Assembly (NCBI GenBank): GCA_022794255.1
Contig: JAAWEL010000038.1
Coordinates: 1-64,000 of the forward strand
Origin: Lachnospiraceae bacterium
GTDB taxonomy: Bacteria > Bacillota > Clostridia > Lachnospirales > Lachnospiraceae
Length of the DNA stretch: 64,000 nucleotides
Direction of reading: 5' to 3'
Below are positions 45,330 to 54,320 of the stretch, in pieces; within the stretch, counting starts at the first letter, position 1; the number at the start of each line of letters is the position of its first letter. The position numbers and the translations under genes are program-made. Under the pieces are notes generated by a model. It did not search any database. It saw nothing but the letters and a program-made list of their open reading frames with translations, and was not told the origin of the DNA.

Positions 45330-46910
45330 ATGCAGAATGTAATTTTGGATATGAAAGGAATAGAAAAGGAGTTCGGCAGAAACAGAGTGCTCAAAAGGGT
45401 AGATCTGCAGGTGTCTGCAGGGGAAGTAGTTTCCCTAGTCGGTGAGAACGGGGCAGGGAAATCTACGTTGATGAATATTCTTTTTGGGATGCCGGGGATT
45501 GTAAATACAGGAGGTTATCAGGGAGAGATTACATGGGATGGTGAACTGGTAAAGATCACCTCTCCGCGGCAGGCTATGAATCTGGGGATCGGAATGGTCC
45601 ATCAGGAATTTATGCTGCTTCCGGCCTATACAGTGACAGAGAACGTAAAGCTGAATCGAGAGATTACAAAACCCAATGTGATCAGCCGGGTGGTGGGGAA
45701 CAGCATGAGTACCCTGGATAAAGAGAGCATGAAAGAGGAGACGAAAACCGCGCTAAATAAGATTCATCTGGACGTGAGTCCGTCTACAACGGTAGGAGGA
45801 ATGTCCGTTGGATTCAAACAGTTCGTGGAGATTGCCCGGGAGATTGACAAAAAGAATATTAAGCTGATTGTGTTTGATGAGCCTACAGCAGTGCTGACGG
45901 ATGTGGAATCCAAATGGCTGTTAGATACGATCAAGGAGATATCAGCTTCCGGTGTGGCTGTGATTTTTATCAGCCATAAGCTGAATGAAGTTCTGGAGAT
46001 ATCAGATAAGATCGTGGTTCTCCGTGACGGAGAGCTGGTCGAAACCCTTATGCGTGGTCAGACCGATGCCACAGGGCTGGCCAAATCCATGGTAGGAAGA
46101 AATGTGGACTTTTCTTCCATGGCAGGAAGGCAGGTGGAGGAGATAGAAAAGTGGGAGACCGTGCTTTCCATGAAGGATCTCCATGTGAACATGCCGGGCG
46201 AAAAGGCAAAGGGAATCACCATTGATGTACATAAGGGAGAGATCTTAGGTTTTTGCGGTCTGGCCGGACAGGGAAAGCTGGCCATTGCCAACGGGATTGC
46301 AGGATTGTATCCGTCCTCAGGGGAGGTGGTTTATAAAGGAGAAAAACTGCCTTTTAAAAAGCCCCTGATGGTTTTAAAAAAGGGAATCGGATTTGTGTCA
46401 GAGGACAGAAGAGGGATTGGCCTTTTATTGGAGGAAAGCATCAAAATGAATATTTGCCTTCTGGCAATGCAGATAAAAAACCGGTTTTTCCAATCCTTTG
46501 GATTTTTTAAACAGGTAGATAAAAAAAGTATGAAAAATACGGCAGATGCAATGATTGAGGAGCTGGGGATCAAATGCGTCAGCTGTGAGCAGTATCCTAA
46601 GGACTTAAGCGGCGGAAATCAGCAAAAGGTGTGCATAGCCCGGGCGGTTGTTTTTGAGCCGGAGGTACTTTTTGTGTCAGAGCCTACAAGGGGAATTGAT
46701 ATCGGAGCGAAGAAGGTAATACTGGATTATCTGGTGAATCTCAACCGGGAAAAAGGAACTACAATTGTGATCACATCCAGCGAACTGACAGAGCTGAGAT
46801 CCATGTGTGACAGGATTGCGGTGGTGTATGACGGAAAAGTAAAGGCAATTTTAAAGCCCGGAGATTCAGATGAGCGGTTTGGCCTGTTAATGTCTGGCCT
46901 GGATGCGTAG
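45330..46910 (+). CDS. RbsA-type duplicated ABC ATPase
   Basis: The 526-residue protein has two ABC domains. The first has Walker A GENGAGKST and Walker B KLIVFDEPTAVLTD. The second has a degenerate P loop GLAGQGKLAIA, signature LSGGNQQKVCIAR and FVSEPTRGIDIGAKK. This is the layout of sugar and nucleoside importers. It energises the two permeases downstream. The spacing to the next gene is 11 bp. Confidence 0.92.
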   Translation: MQNVILDMKGIEKEFGRNRVLKRVDLQVSAGEVVSLVGENGAGKSTLMNILFGMPGIVNTGGYQGEITWDGELVKITSPRQAMNLGIGMVHQEFMLLPAYTVTENVKLNREITKPNVISRVVGNSMSTLDKESMKEETKTALNKIHLDVSPSTTVGGMSVGFKQFVEIAREIDKKNIKLIVFDEPTAVLTDVESKWLLDTIKEISASGVAVIFISHKLNEVLEISDKIVVLRDGELVETLMRGQTDATGLAKSMVGRNVDFSSMAGRQVEEIEKWETVLSMKDLHVNMPGEKAKGITIDVHKGEILGFCGLAGQGKLAIANGIAGLYPSSGEVVYKGEKLPFKKPLMVLKKGIGFVSEDRRGIGLLLEESIKMNICLLAMQIKNRFFQSFGFFKQVDKKSMKNTADAMIEELGIKCVSCEQYPKDLSGGNQQKVCIARAVVFEPEVLFVSEPTRGIDIGAKKVILDYLVNLNREKGTTIVITSSELTELRSMCDRIAVVYDGKVKAILKPGDSDERFGLLMSGLDA

Positions 46911-46921
46911 GAGGTGAGCGG

Positions 46922-47965
46922 ATGATGAAAAGCAAGATGAGTAAATATATAGAGAGCTTTGGCGTCACAAGAATCGTGGCAATCACATTTTTCCTGGCAG
47001 TGGCAATTCTTGTTCCGGTTCTGCGCTTAAATACGCTGACCCTTTATTCCCAGGCACTGACAAGAATGGCGATGAACGGGGTCTTGGTGTTGACTATGGT
47101 TCCCATTATGGTCTGCGGTGCGGGGATGAACTTTGCCCTTCCCATTGGTATTATCTGCGGACTGATCGGAGGGCTCATCAGCCTGAACATGGAGCTGACC
47201 GGTTTTGCAGGTTTTTTTGCAGCCATTGTTTTTTCTATTCCTTTTGCCCTGGTATTTGGGTATCTGTATGGCCTTTTGATGAACCGGGTAAAGGGATCAG
47301 AGATGATGATTGCCACCTATGTGGGATTTGCCATGATCTCTGTTATGTGTATTGTGTGGCTGTTTATCCCTCTGGACAATCTGATCCTTCGGATGCAGAT
47401 GGGGCGGGGAGTCAGAAAGGATGTGGTGCTTTCTGATTATTGGGCAAAGATTTTGGATGATTTCCATCCTATTGAGATCGGCGGACTGACCATACCCACT
47501 GGTACGTTTTTGTTCCTGTTTGTTATGTGCTTACTTGTATATTTGTACATGAATTCCAAGACAGGCATGATGATGCGGGCGGCAGGACAGAATCCTGGTC
47601 TGGCAGAGGCCAACGGAATCAATGTGGATAAGATGCGAATATGGGGAATTACCCTGTCAACGGTACTGGGAGCTATTGGGATTTTAGTCTACGCCCAGAG
47701 CTTTGGATTCTTACAGTTTTACGACTCCCCGAAAATGATGTCCTTCTCCGCTGTGGCGGCTGTTCTGATCGGTGGTGCGTCCAACAAAAAGGCTTCCATC
47801 TTTAATGTGGTTTTTGGAGTTATGGTGTTCCAGGGATTGCTGACGCTTTCGTTGCCAGTGGCTAACGTAATCCTACCAGAGAGCAATATTTCGGATATTG
47901 TGAGAATGATTATCAGCAATGGAATTATTCTGTATGCATTGGGAAAGGGCTCGGGGCAAAAATGA
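46922..47965 (+). CDS. ABC transporter permease 1 of the DUF3798 system
   Basis: The 347-residue membrane protein has about 9-10 segments and the conserved AAGQNPGLAEANGINVDKMR cytoplasmic loop of the RbsC/BMP permease family near residue 220. It pairs with the next permease, whose start it overlaps by 4 bp (ATGA). A GGAGGTG site precedes the start; the second of two ATG codons (46925) is also possible. Confidence 0.9.
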   Translation: MMKSKMSKYIESFGVTRIVAITFFLAVAILVPVLRLNTLTLYSQALTRMAMNGVLVLTMVPIMVCGAGMNFALPIGIICGLIGGLISLNMELTGFAGFFAAIVFSIPFALVFGYLYGLLMNRVKGSEMMIATYVGFAMISVMCIVWLFIPLDNLILRMQMGRGVRKDVVLSDYWAKILDDFHPIEIGGLTIPTGTFLFLFVMCLLVYLYMNSKTGMMMRAAGQNPGLAEANGINVDKMRIWGITLSTVLGAIGILVYAQSFGFLQFYDSPKMMSFSAVAAVLIGGASNKKASIFNVVFGVMVFQGLLTLSLPVANVILPESNISDIVRMIISNGIILYALGKGSGQK

Positions 47966-49206
47966 ATAAAATAAAAAATTATATATCGGAAAATTTTGTA
48001 GTGATTTTTTTCGCGGTGCTGTGTACTTTGGCATATCTGATAGCCGGGCAGGCACCCTATGTGGTTGCCAGTGACCTGATTAACCGTGTGATGAGAAATA
48101 GCATTATGGTTCTGGCACTGATTATTCCCATTATGACCGGTATGGGACTGAATTTTGGTATTGTGGTGGGAGCTATGAGCGCCCAGGCAGCTCTGATCTT
48201 TATCACCCATTGGAGGCTTACGGGGATGGTGGGGATTCTAGTGGCCTTGGTGATCTGTACGGTAATTTCCATTGTTTGCGGATATCTGCTGGGGAGACTG
48301 TTTAACAAGACCAGAGGGCAGGAGATGATTACAGGCATGATTGCCGGATACTTCGGTCAGGGCATTTATCTCCTTATTTTCCTGGTCCTTATGGGAACGG
48401 TGATTCCTTTTTGGGATGATCAGATCAGTATCAGCACTGGAATCGGGGTAAAGGATACACTGAATCTGATTGACGGGATGAAGGGGGCTATGGACGGAAT
48501 ATTTAAACTGCATCTGTCCACCGTGCTTTTGATCGCTTTCGGGGTTATGACAGCTTGCACAGGGTATAAGCTTTGGAAAGAAAAGACCTCTATGGAGAAG
48601 GCAGAACGGACAGCCAGGATTGCCAGATGGGCCGGATATGGGGGTGTACTGGTGCTGCTTTTGGTGATTCCGCCGGTGGCTGCTGTGGTAAAGAGATGCT
48701 CGGTTCCCATTGTAACCTTGTTTTTTATCCTGGCAGTCAGTGCGCTGTGCCAGTTTATAACCAAGACAAAGCTGGGGCAGGACTTTAGAAGTGTGGGAAA
48801 TGATATCCATATTGCAGAGGCATCAGGAATCGATGTAAATAAGATTCGCATTCTGGCAACGATCTTTTCTACCGTGCTGGCTTCCTGGGGACAGCTGACT
48901 TTTTTACAGAATATGGGAACCTTCAGCACCTATACGGCTCAGCAGAATGTGGGCACCTATGCCATTGCTGCCCTGCTAGTAGGCGGTGCTACCATAGATA
49001 AGGCCAATGTAAAGCAAGCTTTTACCGGGGTGGTTTTGTTCCAGCTTCTGTTTCTGCTGGCACCGGCTGCTGGCACAAAGATATTTCATGATACTCAGGT
49101 AGGAGAGTATTTCCGAACAGTTATTTCCAATGGAGTCATTGCAGTTGCCTTGGTGTTGCATGCCATGAATAAATTTAAGGGAATTGCCAGTGAGGCGGAG
49201 ACGTAA
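47962..49206 (+). CDS. ABC transporter permease 2 of the DUF3798 system
   Basis: The 414-residue membrane protein belongs to the same family as its neighbour. It has the loop FRSVGNDIHIAEASGIDVNKIR near residue 275 (core) and an insert of about 60 residues around 175-230 that is hydrophilic then helical, with KLWKEKTSMEKAERTAR. The longer second permease is usual for DUF3798 operons. It forms the heterodimeric channel with permease 1. Confidence 0.9.
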   Translation: MNKIKNYISENFVVIFFAVLCTLAYLIAGQAPYVVASDLINRVMRNSIMVLALIIPIMTGMGLNFGIVVGAMSAQAALIFITHWRLTGMVGILVALVICTVISIVCGYLLGRLFNKTRGQEMITGMIAGYFGQGIYLLIFLVLMGTVIPFWDDQISISTGIGVKDTLNLIDGMKGAMDGIFKLHLSTVLLIAFGVMTACTGYKLWKEKTSMEKAERTARIARWAGYGGVLVLLLVIPPVAAVVKRCSVPIVTLFFILAVSALCQFITKTKLGQDFRSVGNDIHIAEASGIDVNKIRILATIFSTVLASWGQLTFLQNMGTFSTYTAQQNVGTYAIAALLVGGATIDKANVKQAFTGVVLFQLLFLLAPAAGTKIFHDTQVGEYFRTVISNGVIAVALVLHAMNKFKGIASEAET

Positions 49207-49241
49207 AAGAAATTAAAAGGATGTAAAGGAGAACAATATAT

Positions 49242-50366
49242 ATGGTTAAGATACCTGAAAATAAGAGAAATGTTCCATCACTGTTTGTCTGTCAGGATGG
49301 CACTGAGGTAAAGACGGCCAAGGAGTGGGTGGATAAGCGGAGGCCGGAGATTTTGGAGATGTTGCGCAGGGAGGAGTACGGACGTCTTCCGGATATGAGT
49401 GATGTGAAGGTTGACATTCATGTAACGGCTGTAAGACAGGGAGAAAAGATCATGAATGGCCGGGCTGTCCGCAAAACGGTGGAGGTAGAGGCTGTCCGAA
49501 GGGACCGGCATTTTATTTTTACTTTTGATGTGTTTATTCCTGCCAATGCCGAAAAGCCAGTGCCGGCTTTTGTGGAGATTTGCAACAGGGGTTCCATGAA
49601 CTGTGATCCGGCCAGAGAGCTTCTAAGCTCCTTCTATCCGGCAGAAACGATTATTTCCCGGGGCTATGCTTGTGCAGCATTCAGGACACATGAGGTGGCT
49701 CCGGATTATGAGGAAGGCTTCCGCACTGGCTTCCACCGGCTGTTTCCAGAATATGCAGACAACCGAGCAGGTGATGACTGGGGGACGATTACCGTATGGG
49801 CGTGGGCTGCCAGCCGGGTAATGGATTATTTTGAGACAGAGCCTATGATTGATGAGAAACGGGTGGCCGTGGTGGGCCATTCCCGAGGCGGAAAGACCTC
49901 TCTCTGGTGCGGAGCTCAGGATGAGCGCTTTGCCATGGCGGTCAGCAGCTGCTCAGGCAACAGCGGAGATGCTATTTCCAGAGGAAAAACCGGGGAGAGC
50001 ATTCGGCAGATTCTGGATCGTTTCCCCTTCTGGTTTGCCAAAAATTATCAGAAATATGTGGATCATGAGGAGGAAATGCCCTTTGACCAGCATATGCTGG
50101 TAGCTTTGATGGCGCCGAGACTGGTGTACACCTCCACCAAGAGCAATGACAGCTGGGCGGATCCGGCATCTGAGTTTGAGAGTTTGGTACAGGCGGATCC
50201 GGTGTACCAGCTTTTAGGGGTGAAAGGGCTTTCGCAGTGGGAAAGACCTTATCCGGAGCAGTCGCTGCATGAAGGGCATATCGGCCACCATCACAAGACC
50301 GGAGAGCATACCATGGATGATTATGACTGGGATCTGTATATGGATTATGCAGATAAGCATCTGTGA
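49242..50366 (+). CDS. glucuronoyl-esterase-like alpha/beta hydrolase
   Basis: The 374-residue protein has the nucleophile motif GHSRGGKTSLWC, the G-x-S-x-G-G pattern of CE15-type glucuronoyl esterases, and DDWGTITVWAWAASRVMDYFE before it. A late HIGHHHKTGEH suits the catalytic histidine. No signal peptide is visible, so it acts in the cytoplasm, probably on an ester-bearing sugar brought in by the ABC importer encoded just upstream. AAAGGAG precedes the ATG. Confidence 0.75.
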   Translation: MVKIPENKRNVPSLFVCQDGTEVKTAKEWVDKRRPEILEMLRREEYGRLPDMSDVKVDIHVTAVRQGEKIMNGRAVRKTVEVEAVRRDRHFIFTFDVFIPANAEKPVPAFVEICNRGSMNCDPARELLSSFYPAETIISRGYACAAFRTHEVAPDYEEGFRTGFHRLFPEYADNRAGDDWGTITVWAWAASRVMDYFETEPMIDEKRVAVVGHSRGGKTSLWCGAQDERFAMAVSSCSGNSGDAISRGKTGESIRQILDRFPFWFAKNYQKYVDHEEEMPFDQHMLVALMAPRLVYTSTKSNDSWADPASEFESLVQADPVYQLLGVKGLSQWERPYPEQSLHEGHIGHHHKTGEHTMDDYDWDLYMDYADKHL

Positions 50367-50419
50367 GGATGATGGATTTGCAAAACTTTGCTACAGGATA
50401 AGGCTGAGGAGTTGAAAGA

Positions 50420-50459
50420 GAGGAAAAGTGACTGGCAAGGTTACTTTTCCTCCTTTTTT
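50420..50459 (+). terminator. terminator after the esterase gene
   Basis: A 13-bp stem GAGGAAAAGTGAC/GTTACTTTTCCTC around TGGCAAG is followed by CTTTTTT. It also stands between two convergent transcripts. Confidence 0.85.
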
Positions 50460-50469
50460 ATAAAGAATT

Positions 50470-51672
50470 TTATTCTTCCAGAATCTGTGCAATGATTCTG
50501 TCTGTAAGAATCATACTGCGCGGCATATGAAATGGTCCTTTAAAGGTGCTTCCCTTGGTGCTGGGCATGGTGGGCAGTCCATCCCGGCGGAGATACCCGT
50601 ACCATTCACCGTATTTTGGGTCTGAGAAATGAGCTTTACAGTAATCCAGTGTTCGATAGAACCAATCCAGATATTTCTTTTCCCTGGTATCCCGGTAAAG
50701 CATGATGGAGGCGATTAATATCTCATTATGAGGCCACCATAGCTTCATATCGTGTTCATATGCTTCTGGCGGTTTGCCCTGGGCATCGATAAAATACAGA
50801 AGCCCGCCATATTCCTTATCCCAGCCGGCTTCAATAGCCCAGTCAAAAATCTGGGCAGCCTGTCGGACTAGCTGCTGGTCACCGGTGTGTTTTGCATGTT
50901 CCAGCAAAAACCATACCCCCTCAATATCATGTCCTGGATTGACCGTGCGTCCTTCCGTATAATAAAGTCTTGGCGTTCCATCTTCTGCCACATTTTCCAG
51001 GACACAATGCAGCTCTGGCTTCACATGATATTTGAAAATATCCTCCACACATTCCCTGGCTCTCTGATCATACAGCTCTGTGCGCTCCGGATCTGTGCGG
51101 CGCATCACCCCGGTGACATTTAAGATAATCATCGGAATCCCAAAAGATCGGCCTGTGCGGGTCTGAGGGATTGTTTTGGGACCCAGCCCGGAAGGATCGG
51201 CCATGCCATGGTTTAAGTCCCAATAAAGGTCATAGGCCCGCCGTGCCCGGTCTCGATGTTTTGTTGTTCCGGTCAGGCCGTAATACTCTGCATTGGCCAT
51301 GGCGTAGAAAGCTTCAGAGTAGCAGTATCGGCGCTGGCGCAGTGGTTTTCCCTCTGCGGTTACAGTAAAATACATACGGCCAGCAGCCTCATGGTTGATG
51401 CAGTGCTTCTCCATAAATTCCAGACAGCTTTCTGAGGCCTTCAGCCATTCCTGGCGTACACCGTAGGTGTGGCAGAGAAATGCATAGATCCAGCCACATC
51501 TCCCTTGCATCCATACACTTTTATCGGTGGAGTATACCTGCCCCTTTCGGTCCAGGCAAGTGTATACGCCTCCATGTTCCCGGTCCATCCCGTAGTCCAG
51601 CCAAAACCGGGCAGAGCTTTCTAGCTCCTTACATATCCATTGTTGCGCATCCAGCAATTTTTGACGGTCCAT
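50470..51672 (-). CDS. AGE-family N-acylglucosamine 2-epimerase
   Basis: The 400-residue alpha/alpha-barrel protein has REHGGVYTCLDRKGQVY near the start, GHDIEGVWFLLEHA with the catalytic histidine near residue 240, EYGGLLYFID, and KLWWPHNEILIA with the second histidine near 300. The family interconverts N-acetylmannosamine and N-acetylglucosamine or related sugars. Next to nanA it would turn the ManNAc released from sialic acid into GlcNAc. The ATG at 51672 follows GAGGAG; the ATG at 51687 overlaps that site. Confidence 0.85.
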   Translation of the reverse strand: MDRQKLLDAQQWICKELESSARFWLDYGMDREHGGVYTCLDRKGQVYSTDKSVWMQGRCGWIYAFLCHTYGVRQEWLKASESCLEFMEKHCINHEAAGRMYFTVTAEGKPLRQRRYCYSEAFYAMANAEYYGLTGTTKHRDRARRAYDLYWDLNHGMADPSGLGPKTIPQTRTGRSFGIPMIILNVTGVMRRTDPERTELYDQRARECVEDIFKYHVKPELHCVLENVAEDGTPRLYYTEGRTVNPGHDIEGVWFLLEHAKHTGDQQLVRQAAQIFDWAIEAGWDKEYGGLLYFIDAQGKPPEAYEHDMKLWWPHNEILIASIMLYRDTREKKYLDWFYRTLDYCKAHFSDPKYGEWYGYLRRDGLPTMPSTKGSTFKGPFHMPRSMILTDRIIAQILEE

Positions 51673-51724
51673 TCTTTTTCTCCTCATCTTAAATACGGGA
51701 AAGCTTTGCAGATTTCCGAAAATG

Positions 51725-52630
51725 TCAGCAGTATTTTTTTACCGCTGCCTGTATTATGTGTACGCATTCTTTGGCAATTGCCAGGTCATTTTCAATTAAG
51801 TTTGCCAGCGGTTTGCGGACACCGCCGATATCCGGTCCCCCTTGTCTGCGGATAACCTCCTTGATGACTGCATACATATTGCCGTGTGCCGAACATAGCT
51901 TGCAAATAATGGCGTTGATCGTGTTCTGGATATCCAGAGCCAGTCCGATTTGTCCGGAAAGAAACACTTCCCGCGCCTTGATAAACAATTCCGGCATAGC
52001 GGCATAGGTTCCGCCGATTCCGCCGATTGCTCCCATAGCCAGCCCGGAAATAAACTGTTCGTCAGGCCCGTTAAAGACCTCCATGCCTTCAGCCTTAAAT
52101 ATCTGAATGTCCTGCACGGGCATAGAAGAATTTTTTACAGCGATAACCCGGGGATTTTTTTTCATTTCCCGAAGCAGGGAGATGGTGAGGCTTACACCGG
52201 CCAGCTGGGGGATGTTGTAGATAATGAAGTCTGTATTGGGGGCAGCAGAGGAAATATCGTTCCAGTACTGTGCGATTGCATGTTCCGGCAGGTGGAAGTA
52301 AATTGGCGGGATGGAGGCGATAGCATCAGCGCCAAAGGACTCTGCATGGAGAGCAAGTTCCTGGCTGTCAGCTGTATTGTTGCAGGCAACATGGGCGATG
52401 ACGGTTGCCTTTCCCCGGGCTTCGGCCATAACATTTTCCAGAGTGATTTTCCGGTCGGAAACAGACTGATAAATACATTCTCCGGATGAACCACCCACAT
52501 AGAGCCCTGTCACCCCTTTTCCGATCAGATATCTGGTCAGAGCCCGGATTCGTTCTGGCGATACTTCTCCCTGATTGTCATAGCAGGCATAGAATGCTGG
52601 AATTACTCCCTGATACTTTTTCATACTCAT
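51725..52630 (-). CDS. nanA: N-acetylneuraminate lyase
   Basis: The 301-residue DapA/NanA-fold protein has GGSSGECIYQSVSDRK near residue 48, the tyrosine in YNIPQLAGV near 138, and the Schiff-base lysine in VIAVKNSS near 165. The GGSSGE form with the YNIP site is that of sialic acid lyases. It cleaves Neu5Ac to ManNAc and pyruvate. AGGAGG precedes the ATG. It is divergent from nanQ, with a shared control region of about 250 bp. Confidence 0.87.
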   Translation of the reverse strand: MSMKKYQGVIPAFYACYDNQGEVSPERIRALTRYLIGKGVTGLYVGGSSGECIYQSVSDRKITLENVMAEARGKATVIAHVACNNTADSQELALHAESFGADAIASIPPIYFHLPEHAIAQYWNDISSAAPNTDFIIYNIPQLAGVSLTISLLREMKKNPRVIAVKNSSMPVQDIQIFKAEGMEVFNGPDEQFISGLAMGAIGGIGGTYAAMPELFIKAREVFLSGQIGLALDIQNTINAIICKLCSAHGNMYAVIKEVIRRQGGPDIGGVRKPLANLIENDLAIAKECVHIIQAAVKKYC

Positions 52631-52763
52631 AAAATTTTCCTCCTGGAATGATTATATATTGTTTTTTTCAAATAGTCAGCCTTATTATATCTGTCCATTT
52701 CTGTCTTTTGTAGATAACGAAACGACAAATTATGGTATAAAAAGCTAAAATATCAAGCGTATA

Positions 52764-52792
52764 TTGAAAACTTAACGGAGATATGTTAATCT
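52764..52792 (+). promoter_or_regulatory. candidate promoter of nanQ-araC
   Basis: TTGAAA (52764-52769), a 17-bp spacer and TAATCT (52787-52792), 88 bp upstream of nanQ in the AT-rich gap between the divergent nan genes. Confidence 0.4.
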
Positions 52793-52879
52793 GTTTTTGA
52801 AGCCAAATTTCCCTTGGCAATGGGAATTGCTGGTGGAAATGAATGTTTATTGCAATGGAAAAGAGACATGGAGGTTATT

Positions 52880-53350
52880 ATGATTTTCTCAAAACTCAGC
52901 GCGAAGGATCCCTATAGTGCCTGCCCAAAGGTAATCCAGGATGTCCTGCATTTTTTTGAAACTACAGACACATTAAGCCTTGCGCCCGGGTGTTATGAGC
53001 TGCAGGGAAAGGATATTTATGTCAATGTGATGGATATGACTACACATTCCTTTGAAGGATCCCATCCGGAGGTTCATCAAAAGTACATTGATTTGATGTA
53101 CTGGCCGGAAGGCGGTGAGCGAATCGGTGTGGCTCCTTATCTTGGCACGGAAGAGATCTTTGAGGCACATCCGGAAAATGATATTATTTTGCTGGAAAAT
53201 GTGGATGATGAAAGTATTCTTCTTGCAACAGCCGGCTGCTTTGCGGTGTTTTTTCCCTGGGATGCCCACCGTCCGGCTTTGATGCTAAAAGATACTCCTG
53301 CCACCAGCCGGAAATGTGTCGCTAAAATCAGTGTCCAGTTACTGATTTAA
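52880..53350 (+). CDS. nanQ: YhcH/NanQ-type sialic acid anomerase
   Basis: The 156-residue cupin-like protein has the YhcH/YjgK/YiaL pattern HQKYIDLMYWPEGGERIGVAP and FAVFFPWDAHRPAL, holding metal-binding His and Glu residues. NanQ speeds opening of alpha-Neu5Ac to the form used by NanA. GGAGGT precedes the ATG at 52880. It is followed after 7 bp by an AraC-type regulator. Confidence 0.88.
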   Translation: MIFSKLSAKDPYSACPKVIQDVLHFFETTDTLSLAPGCYELQGKDIYVNVMDMTTHSFEGSHPEVHQKYIDLMYWPEGGERIGVAPYLGTEEIFEAHPENDIILLENVDDESILLATAGCFAVFFPWDAHRPALMLKDTPATSRKCVAKISVQLLI

Positions 53351-53357
53351 TTGCCAT

Positions 53358-54248
53358 ATGGAAATTAAACAGGCATTATATACCGCTATGCGGTTCAATT
53401 TTCTTTATGCGGACAGGTATGTTTTCAGGACCGGATGGACCTATCCGGAATCCTATATCCCTTATAATATGGTGCGCTACATAGTCAAGGGCGATGCGGT
53501 TTTTATCCTTAACGGAAAGGAATTTGTAGTACATGAGAGGGAGATTGTGTATATTCCGGAGGGATGCCGTTTGGCATGCAGCACACTGGGGGATTATTTT
53601 GAGTTTTACAGCATCCGTTTTCGGCTTTCCACACAGATGGATGCAGGAGATTTTTTGTCTGATTATTTTCACATTCAAACAGTCACCCAGGTTCATCAGG
53701 AGGCTGGTGTGCGTCCTTATTTTGAAGAATTATACAAAAATGCCACTATCCCCACATCGCAGAATGCGGCGAAGATGTTCCGTATCCGGGGAAATTTAGA
53801 ATTGATTGTTGCATGGATGGTAGAACATTCTACGGAAATTGTGTATGGCAGCGATTCTCAACCGGAGGCCAGCCATATGGCAGCCGCCCTGCAGCATAGA
53901 GAGGCTCGTTCCGAGCGCTATAAGCAGGATCCGCGTATACGGGTGGTAATGGACTATCTCAACAGTCACTTGGCAGAGCAGTTTAGTCTGGAGGCCTTAA
54001 GCGAGATGGTAGGCATTTGCAAATCTTCCCTGCGGAGGCTTTTTAAGGAGCAGAGTGGTAAAACGGTTGGTGAATATGTGGTGGAACTGCGCATGTCTAC
54101 AGCCGCCCGTCAGCTTCTGATATCAGATAAGCCAATCTCCGCCATTGCCTATGAGGTTGGTTATGAAAATCCCGGTTATTTTACACGGATTTTCCGCAGC
54201 TATTTCGGAACCTCTCCCTATGAATACCGGAAAAATGCCAGGATATAA
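53358..54248 (+). CDS. AraC-family regulator of the sialic-acid locus
   Basis: The 296-residue protein has an N-terminal cupin sensor (VKGDAVFILNGKEFVVHER) and two C-terminal HTH motifs (FSLEALSEMVGICKSSLRRLF and ISAIAYEVGYENPGYFTRIF, cores given). No clear ribosome binding site precedes the ATG, so translation likely depends on coupling to nanQ, 7 bp upstream. It probably activates the flanking nan operons in response to a sugar. Confidence 0.87.
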   Translation: MEIKQALYTAMRFNFLYADRYVFRTGWTYPESYIPYNMVRYIVKGDAVFILNGKEFVVHEREIVYIPEGCRLACSTLGDYFEFYSIRFRLSTQMDAGDFLSDYFHIQTVTQVHQEAGVRPYFEELYKNATIPTSQNAAKMFRIRGNLELIVAWMVEHSTEIVYGSDSQPEASHMAAALQHREARSERYKQDPRIRVVMDYLNSHLAEQFSLEALSEMVGICKSSLRRLFKEQSGKTVGEYVVELRMSTAARQLLISDKPISAIAYEVGYENPGYFTRIFRSYFGTSPYEYRKNARI

Positions 54249-54253
54249 TTTCC

Positions 54254-54315
54254 CTGCCGGATGGTTTGCTTTATAGGAATTGTACCTATAAAGCAAAACC
54301 TTTGGCAGTTTTTTT
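54254..54315. terminator. bidirectional terminator between araC and the oxidoreductase
   Basis: A 13-bp stem GTTTGCTTTATAGG/CCTATAAAGCAAAA is nested inside CTGCC/GGCAG, which leads into seven T. It lies between convergent genes. Confidence 0.8.
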
Positions 54316-54320
54316 ACATT

